Shown here: positions 56,768 to 64,000 of the stretch, piece by piece | How positions within the stretch are numbered: position 1 is the first letter of the stretch | Layout: every line of letters starts with the position of its first letter | NCBI GenBank assembly: GCA_026545765.1 | Contig: CM048840.1 | Location: 29,764,765 to 29,828,764, forward strand | DNA length: 64,000 nucleotides | Direction: 5' to 3' | From: Plantago major | Lineage: Eukaryota; Streptophyta; Magnoliopsida; Lamiales; Plantaginaceae | Program-made: the position numbers and the translations under genes | Notes under the pieces: generated by a model | What the model was told of the DNA's origin: nothing | What the model saw: only the letters and a program-made list of their open reading frames with translations | The model's database searches: none

Positions 56768-59045
56768 ATATTAAAATATCTTCTTGTAGTTTCGCAAACT
56801 ATACATATACTTTTGGGGAGAACAATCACCTTAAACGACCTCGTAAAAAAATAGCAAATCCGCAAATCCTGATAAGAGGTAATGCTACTTAAAATTTACG
56901 CAAAAACAATTAACGATACCCTTAAACCCCCACAGACAAGCATAAGCAAGTAGAATCAATTAGGCATATAATTACACATAATTTAGCAATTTTATCGATA
57001 ACAATTATGAGAATAAAAATAAACAAATTAATGAGAAAACTTAGAACCGAAACAAAGAACTCCATAAATCATTAATCAAGCCAACAATTAATTACAAACA
57101 CCAGAACATTCGAGAAGAAACCACAGAACAGCACACAACATGGCACAGTGGTCAGTATATAACTTAGTTGCAGATCGACTCAATATGCAAGCCCTCAAGT
57201 GAAACCATCTTTTAACAGAACACAGTACGGTCACAACAAACCCAGTACAGAAAATAGCAGGTAAACACCGCCTTTCGAGAAAACACACAACAACAGGAAG
57301 AAGAAGACGACTAAGGTAAAGAGACTCTCCCCAAACATATAAAACTTCTTTGTTTCCATATTTCAAAATTAACAAAAGTCTTGACTTTCTAGTTTCTCTA
57401 AACATCAGCTCTTGTGGTCTACATACATGCTCATAGAAAGACTTTGAAAAACGAAATAATCTTTCAGCTCAAGTACTAAACCATGATACAACATTGATTC
57501 ATGTTTTCAAACTAGAAGCATGTAGTAATAGCTATAAGCACTCCCTCATAGTAGTACTATTAAGTAATTACCACCATGCTTAAAATAACAATAGTTAACA
57601 AATTTTAGTATACATACACTGAGTAAAGTAATGACTACTTGCAAAAGGACAAACCGCATAATTACTCCACTTAATAAAACACTCTCCTATAACAACAAAG
57701 GTAAAAACACTCGAACAACAAATCCGTTCTGCTGCCGATTAATTAATCACTCATAATACACAATTAACCAACAAGAAGTCGATAATTGATAATAAAACTA
57801 CAATTCACCCACCGATTCAATTCAATCACAAACAATCCAATAAATACTAATTAGCTGCAAACCGGACCTCAACGGCAACACAACCACCAAGCAAAGGGAA
57901 GGAAGAAAGGAACACACAGTCTCGCATTTAACGAAGGCACGACATCAGAACACAAATCAAAGCAGACACAAAGAACAATCAATCGACAACAAATTCCAAC
58001 AAACTCACAAGAATTCACCAATCGAACCCAAAGAACACACGCAGATCGAATCAGTGCAGAGGAAGGAGAGAAGGGATCCAAGAAACTAATCAATCAAAGA
58101 AACAAAGACGGCAATCGCAACTAGTATTCTAACTCGATACGATCGAATTCAGATAAAAGCATCAAGTGTGATCAACCAATTAAGCCATCACAACAAGGAG
58201 GAATCGAATTCACTAAAACACACAAAAACACGAGCACATAGTAATTCGATTCAAACACGAATTAAACACACAAGAACACAAACCAATGACTCACCCAATG
58301 CAGCAAAGACAGAACGGAGAAGAACAGACGACGAACTCAACTCAAACAGAAAAGCAATGCATTCGCAAATTAGTACACATGCAAGTGCGAAATCGAATGA
58401 ACATCTCGAAAGTTAAAGGGAGGTGGAATTCAATTCAATTCAAGCAAGAAACGAGATCTGAACACAATTACCCACCCGGTCAATCGAAAAGAAGAAACGC
58501 TTCAAAGCGAATCGAGATTTAATCAAAGCCCTCCAATCCTTGTAATTGATTCGATCGGAGACTAACTCGGATGACTTGGGGAGGGATGAAGAAGTCATGG
58601 AGTCGTTGAAGAGGTCGGAATCGATGGCGTGTGGTTCGGCAAGAGGTAGGCGACGATGAGAGGAAGAATTCGGAGAATGAAGCGAAGAAGAAGAATAAAT
58701 CAAGAAGAGATCAAAAAAGAGGAGTCAAGAGGTCGATTTGCGGTGGTGGCACAATGGCACCATGGTGGAGAAGGTAGGTATAGGGATCGATTTGGGAGAA
58801 GCCGCAAGAAAGAAAGAAACGGAGAGGAGAAAAGGCGAAGAAGGTGGAAGGTCAACTGAACGTGAGAGCTGTTAAGGAGGAGGGGTATAATGGGGAATAT
58901 AAGTAGAAGGATGTTTCCGATCAAACTGGATTCTAAACAAAGGATAGATAATTAATTACTCATTATTTAAGTATTAATGATAATTAACTAAATACTAAAC
59001 AAGGAAATTAAAATAAGGAAGGACGAAAATCTGGGGTTTTACACT
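55928..59045 (-). repeat. LARD-D 3' LTR (3118 bp)
   Basis: On plus it starts TGTAACGCCCCG and ends GGGGTTTTACA. The first 1072 bp (55928-56999) are repeated at 60551-61613. It includes a (TA)n run at about 56710-56757. 58650-58870 is purine-rich. Short frames within it (56193-56582, 57088-57405, 58168-58859) show no protein content I recognise. Confidence 0.75.
56710..56757. repeat. (TA)n microsatellite in LARD-D 3' LTR
   Basis: About 24 TA units. The matching place in the truncated 5' LTR (61327-61379) has a slightly longer run, so it has changed since insertion. Confidence 0.9.
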
Positions 59046-60550
59046 CTCCCCTCCTTAAAGGAATTTGGTCCCCAAATTCTCATCTAAGGAAACGAAGAGC
59101 TCGGGATACAGACTCCAAGAAAAAACCGTAAGTTCTAAACTTACCGATAACATACTTGAAGGTTGGTTAACAAGTGAACGCACTGAAACAGACGAGGCAA
59201 GCCTCCTTTAAATTTCTATGCAAGGAGCAAAATCAAGAGGGTTTCTCGAGTGATAAGGAGAAGGAAAGAAGACAATCTTTAATAAGAGGCCAAGAAGCTT
59301 ATCGAGAGAGGTTTGGTGAGATTGAGAATCTGGTTAAGTAATCAAGATCAGGGGAATTACAACGAAGAAGATGAAAGAACTATGAATGTTTGCTAAAGAG
59401 CCTGAAACTTTGCGTTTTCTGGAAGAAGTTATGAAGTGAGTTACTAAATGCGACTCGAGAAAGAAGAGTAAAAGATCGATGAAAGGTTGAAGGTTAACAA
59501 GATGGATTTCATCGAACGAGAAATTAAAAACTACCACATAAGTCCTGCAAATAAGTGACTAGAAGAAGTAAACACAGACTACTAAGATACATGGGAAGAA
59601 TGATGTACCTAAATATCAAATTTACATAACATGATCACTTTTCAAGTAGGTTCACGAAGAATAACAAGCATGGTATATACCTGGAAATCATCAGATCAAA
59701 CTTACTATCATGAAACAAAACGAGGAATTTGATTTTTCAAACCCAAACGTTCACATCAACTTAGTCAAATTAACTAGCTCAATTAACCTCAGATACCAAA
59801 AAGTGCAATTTACTAAAATCTAAAACTCCAGTAGTAGGACTAACAGAAAAAGAGCAGTGCTAAGAGCCACAATCAACCAATTATTTTGTTACCTAAACTC
59901 ATTCAAGTAACATAAGCTAGACATTCAAGAAACAGAGCAACACAAGCAAGTAACATTTGATCAACACAAGCAAGTAACATTTTATCAGAAGATGTACTGA
60001 AATTAAAATCACACAAGTCATGCAAAAGACACTGACAAGTAACATTTGATCAGCAGGGAGGAAGATAATTTAGAAACATAAACCACCAGAAATTCATTTT
60101 CAGTACATGCAACAGTCAGCTGTAAAACTCGAATTAAGTGAAATGCGCAAGTATCTAAGCATATAATCAAATAGTGATCCTCTATTGACTCTAGTTAGTA
60201 TGAATCATTATGTAGTAGGCCGCCTACAAGTGATTTATACTAACTCAAGTTAAATATTGGGCCACTAAATGATAACAGATTACATGCGAAAACAGGCTAC
60301 ACAACACAAGCAGATAACATTTTGATCATATGATACGAGAAAATTAGAATCACATATGTCAAGCAAATCAAATTGAGCACTCATACGTCAATCACTTTCA
60401 TATTTTAGTAATAAGACGACAACTCGAGAACTAGTTAACACGAAACACACAACCTAGGTTCAGCAACTTAGACACCTCACTCGCACAACCCAAGGTCCGA
60501 AAATCATATCCCGGTACAGCTCGAGTAAAAACTCAAGCTCTGATACCAAC
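59046..60550 (-). other. LARD-D internal region
   Basis: 1.5 kb with no coding frame above about 70 codons and no recognisable gag or pol. On minus it starts with the primer site TGGTATCAGAGC (60548-60537), two bases after the LTR, and ends with the polypurine tract TTTAAGGAGGGGAGAG (59061-59046). 'CAAGTAACATTT(G/T)ATCA' phrases recur near 59945-60060. Confidence 0.72.
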
Positions 60551-61321
60551 TGTAACGCCCCGAAAATTTACATTAACTTTTAAAAAGACAAGGGCGTTAA
60601 ACCAATAATAGGAAGACAATCTAAAAGCTTTGAGAAGCTGAAATTTGAACAGTTGACTTGCGAAAACACTATTTTTACAAGCAGCGGATAAAAGTTACAA
60701 AACAAATCCCATTTATAACTCACTTTCACTCAAGTTGTTGAACGTCTACCCGACTCGATCCTCCACTAGACTCCGAAATCTACAAGAAGATAACAAATCA
60801 AGTGTGAGATAAAACTCAGTGCGGTTCTGTGCTAAGTGAACAACGAATTATATAATAACGAAGTATGACTTTCAAAATCAAACGAATCATAATATAAGAA
60901 TAATCGAAGAAAAACATATAACGAAGCGAATAAATTATCGTTGGTGCAGTCAACCTTATAACCCCAATCCAAGCCCTTATTACTTCAGACAGGGTGCTAC
61001 CACTGTCAAACGAAAACGAAGACCCTGCCATGTTACAGGGGTGGAACACTACTACTCCCAAAGACCTCGGCGACTTCTGCCTCGCGTCTAGGGATAGTAA
61101 GCAGAGGTACTTCATGAACAACTCGATGCATTAACCGCCAAGTACGTCCACTCAGAGACCCCCACCACAATTGCGCACATATCGGTCGAAGCGAATCAAT
61201 CAATCAAATCAAACGAAGATCATAATAAATCATATACATATATATCTTTTTAGAGCGGAAGCATGAGAAAACGATTTGATGCAGTTTTCAAAACTTTTTG
61301 AGTTTCATAATATTTGAGATG

Positions 61322-61386
<65 letters not shown>

Positions 61387-61613
61387 AATAGCTTCTTGTA
61401 GTTTCGCAAACTATACATATACTTTTGGGGAGAACAATCACCTTAAACGACCTCGTAAAAAAAAATAGCAAATCCGCAAATCCTGATAAGAGGTAATGCT
61501 ACTTAAAATTTACGCAAAAACAATTAACGATACCCTTAAACCCCCACAGACAAGCATAAGCGAGTAGAGTCAATTAGGCATATAATTACACATAATTTAG
61601 CAATTTTATCGAT
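60551..61613 (-). repeat. LARD-D 5' LTR, truncated
   Basis: About 97% identical to 55928-56999. It stops at ATCGAT (61613), beyond which SIRE-A sequence resumes. The missing part corresponds to 57000-59045 of the other LTR. A (TA)n run is at 61327-61379. Confidence 0.82.
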
Positions 61614-64000
61614 CAAACTAAGACATCTACTCAGAATGATCAACCAGGGGAGGCAACTGAGTTGCATACTCAGGAAAGGTCTGAAGTACCTGAAACTTCA
61701 AACAAAGAAGCTGAAATGGAACAACAAGACCAACGCATGGAAGGGTCACAAGTTCCAGAGACCAATCAGCCTGACATTGCTCAGGTAGCTGAATAGTTTA
61801 ACTCTTTACTTGTGATATTTTTGTGTTATTTAATGAAATTTCTTTGTTACAGGCTGATTTAGAAACACAACAAGAGGAAGCTGTAAAGCTTACCTCAGAA
61901 TCTGAGAAGGAGGCTTCCATAGCCTCATCACTTAAGGAATAGGAGCCTGTCTCACAGGTAGAAAATATTTCCTTAAGATATAACTCAGATATGTGCTTTA
62001 TACACTTGACTAATAAGTGTTTGTTTCTAATAGGCTCCAACTGAGAAGAAAAATGAAGAGACTGAAAGTCTAACTCTTCAGAGAAGAATCCAGAGACTTC
62101 CAAGGTCTCTGAGGAACAAGTATATGAACCTTCTGCGGAGAAGGTATTGCATTCAGATATCTATATTCTTCAAAGAACAAATCTCTGATCATTTTCTCAA
62201 ACTAACACATTCTACTTAACAGGTTCAAAAAGAAGTAAAAATTGCTGAGGACTTGCCCACTCAATCCTCACAAAATATGGAAATTGATGAGGCATCAAGG
62301 CCTTCATCACAAGAAAATATTCCATAGACTGCACAAGTCTCTAAGAGACAAGTATCTGAGCCTCCAACAGAGGTAATTGACCTCTCAGATATCTGATTTG
62401 TCAATAAAAATTTTTCTTGATACAATTTCCTAAGTGTTATATTTCTAATCTCAGGTTCAAGGAGAAAGAAAGGTTGATGAGGACCAGACTTCCAAGTCCC
62501 CACCTCACAACAAGATATCTGAGGAACTCCCTACCTCTGTAGTACAAGTCTCTGAGCCTGATGCATTCATTCAGGTAACTCAGAAACCTAACTACACAAA
62601 TACTCAGATATCTACACAAGTTTTGAATCTAACTCAAAGCTCTTTCTTTCAGGCTCAAACAAGTGTGTCAAAGGTTTCAGAAAGTGGCAAAAGCTCAGAA
62701 GCTCAGATATGACTGAATTAACAAAGGTGACTGATCACCAATTGAGAAGAGTTAGAGCTTTTGACTTGGATAATTATGTCCATGCTATGTTCCCAACAGA
62801 GCAGTACTCTTTTGCTACTTTGATGCATAAGGACTTTATCAAAGAAGCTGCACACAAGCTCATAGAAGCTTTTGAGAAGGCAGACGGTCAGACCAGAATG
62901 CAGATGGCATTCAAGCCTACTTTGGCCCAGACTCTACAGTACATACCCTTTGAACAAGAAGAAGTTAATGGGCAAACGGTCACTATTCCAGAAGTGATCA
63001 ACCTGGTCTCTGAAGATGACGAAGAGAAGGAGGCTGATGAGAATGACTATGAAGATTCTCTTTCTGACCATCACAAGGATGAGGATGATAAGAAGGATGA
63101 TGATGATGCCCCTACACCAGGGACAGGAGGGATTACACAGAGGAAGAATGCCTCAGCTGCTGAAAAGCACATTGAGAGGACATCACAACAATCCCCTCCT
63201 CCATCTCCTCAGAAATCTACCCATCCATCTTCCCAACAACAAACAGATACTACTGAACAAATAGTTGAGCACTCTGAGGAAACAACTCAGAAGATATTGA
63301 ATACACAAACCAGAGCTGCTCAACTCAAACAACTGTTGGAAGAAGAACAACAACTCCATCTTCAACTGGAAGAAGAGCTAGTTAAATCCAGAGATAAGCT
63401 TAATAAGCTTCAAGATCAATACTTGAAAGAAACGGTAGCTTACTCTGAGGTCAAAGAGCTCCAGGATGCTGTAAATGCCATTGCTAAGGAGCTAGATACT
63501 GAAGAAGTATCTGAAGCAAAGCATGATGCTAAGGCTGCATCACCAACAAAAGATATACCATCCTCCTCCCTAAAAGGAAAGAAGCCCATCTCTGAGATGG
63601 TTGCTGGACTAGAAAATCTGGAAAATGTCTAAGAGGATGAAGATCACTGGGCTGATGACTCAGATGTTGAAGAAGAGAAGAAATTGGCAGAACACCGAAA
63701 TGAGCATTTGGTGATTTCTCACTTGAAAAGGAAGCAAATTGCTCCTAAAATCTTCAACCAACTGCCAAATATCCACAACTCCAGTGAATACTTGACCAGA
63801 TTTCAAGTACTGTCTAAACTGCATAAGGAGTTATCTTCTCAAAATGAACCCGCCATTACATCAGTCCCTCCAGAGATGAAGACCTTCACTGAGCTCATCA
63901 CTTAGAGAACAACCAGTCTGGTCATTGCCAGAGAGACTTAGGCATGGTAAGGGATGATGATGTATCATTAGCTGAAAAATCTTTTCATGAGGCAAGTTAC
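61614..64000 (+). pseudogene. SIRE-A extra gene, multi-exon middle and C-terminal part
   Basis: Resumes after LARD-D. Introns with GT-AG ends: 61785-61852, 61958-62033, 62144-62222, 62373-62454, 62575-62652 (68-82 nt). All are phase 0. The exons between them are 105, 110 (111 without a 1-base deletion), 150 and 120 nt. Several exons end in a VSE..VSEP-type motif and begin VQ or AQ/AP. The large exon from 62653 has an early deletion; 62709-63632 is open (RVRAFDLDNYVHAMFPTEQY, acidic DEDDKKDDDD, QQSPPPSPQK). Stops: TAG in exons at about 61947 and 62317, TAA at 63630-63632, TAG at 63903-63905. The frame is still open at the window edge, where SIRE-B has a stop. Confidence 0.7.

Larger units (their letters stand above)
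55928..61613 (-). mobile_element. LARD-D: non-coding LTR retrotransposon with 3.1-kb LTR
   Basis: Minus-strand element: truncated 5' LTR (60551-61613), primer site (60537-60548), 1.5-kb internal region without genes, polypurine tract (59046-59061) and full 3' LTR (55928-59045). LTR ends are TGTAAAACCCC and GGGGCGTTACA. Long LTRs with a non-coding core fit the LARD class (large retrotransposon derivatives), which rely on enzymes of other elements. The 5' LTR lacks about 2 kb of its start, and no target duplication can be seen on the right. Confidence 0.78.
9652..64000 (+). mobile_element. SIRE-A: giant Ty1/copia element (SIRE/Maximus type), interrupted three times
   Basis: Starts TGTTAGGAAT at 9652, inside Tat-1. 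After removing the inserts, the order is 5' LTR (9652-10606 plus 32443-32991), tRNA-Met primer site, gag, protease, integrase, reverse transcriptase, RNase H, spacer, and a long 3' extra gene that leaves the window. Size (over 13 kb without inserts), LTR of about 1.5-1.6 kb, and a long 3' gene fit the SIRE/Maximus group; the lineage is inferred from structure, not from a tree. All genes carry stops or frameshifts. Inserts: SIRE-B in the LTR, Tat-2 in the reverse transcriptase, LARD-D in the extra gene. Confidence 0.85.

Noticed and set aside
56698-56892. Frame with many Tyr-Ile repeats (also 61250-61471)
   Set aside because: Translation of a (TA)n microsatellite.
60537-60548. tRNA gene suggested by GCTCTGATACCA
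   Set aside because: Only a 12-base primer-binding site next to an LTR; no tRNA fold around it.

Overview
The window is a block of plant nuclear DNA, almost certainly from a eudicot, made nearly entirely of long-terminal-repeat (LTR) retrotransposons nested inside one another. The only non-transposon gene I can support is a lipid-transfer-protein-like gene at 1205-1504, broken by one stop codon. Evidence for a plant: plant-type Ty3/gypsy elements of the Tat group with a second (archaeal-type) RNase H, very large Ty1/copia elements of SIRE/Maximus type, initiator-tRNA-Met primer sites, short GT-AG introns and plant TATA boxes. No rRNA, tRNA, CRISPR or bacterial feature was seen.

Layout, outermost first. 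1-3426 is AT-rich host DNA with the lipid-transfer pseudogene and a few short repeats. At 3427 starts Tat-1, a Ty3/gypsy element with a large internal deletion. It runs to 9651, where SIRE-A (plus strand) interrupts it; the rest of Tat-1 and the 3' end of SIRE-A should lie beyond 64000. SIRE-A carries three nested insertions. SIRE-B (10607-32437, minus strand, 5-bp target duplication GAGAT) sits inside the 5' LTR of SIRE-A. Tat-2 (37937-52378, plus strand, target duplication GTATG) sits inside the reverse transcriptase of SIRE-A. LARD-D (55928-61613, minus strand, non-coding, 3.1-kb LTR) sits inside the 3' extra gene of SIRE-A. A fourth level, Copia-C plus a 477-bp piece of SIRE integrase (10853-17060), sits inside the 3' LTR of SIRE-B.

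The SIRE-type elements carry gag, then protease-integrase-reverse transcriptase-RNase H, then a long extra gene on the same strand. That gene contains at least five small phase-0 introns and tandemly amplified short exons. Both copies are degenerate. Tat-2 is the youngest and best preserved: its LTRs look about 97-98% identical by eye and its pol is open apart from one single-base frameshift. Between pol and the 3' LTR, Tat-2 carries an intact three-exon gene on the opposite strand (916 codons, clean splice sites, own TATA box). Its last exon also survives in Tat-1. The stretch between pol and this antisense gene contains a hairpin (three copies in Tat-1, one in Tat-2) whose stem bases change in compensating pairs.

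The most promising signals are therefore (1) the antisense spliced gene with its own promoter, (2) the covarying hairpin between convergent genes, (3) the modular exon array in the SIRE extra gene, (4) the tandem hairpin-plus-polypurine modules in Copia-C, and (5) a different dispersed palindromic word in each element family. All coordinates and splice sites were read by eye; percent identities are rough.
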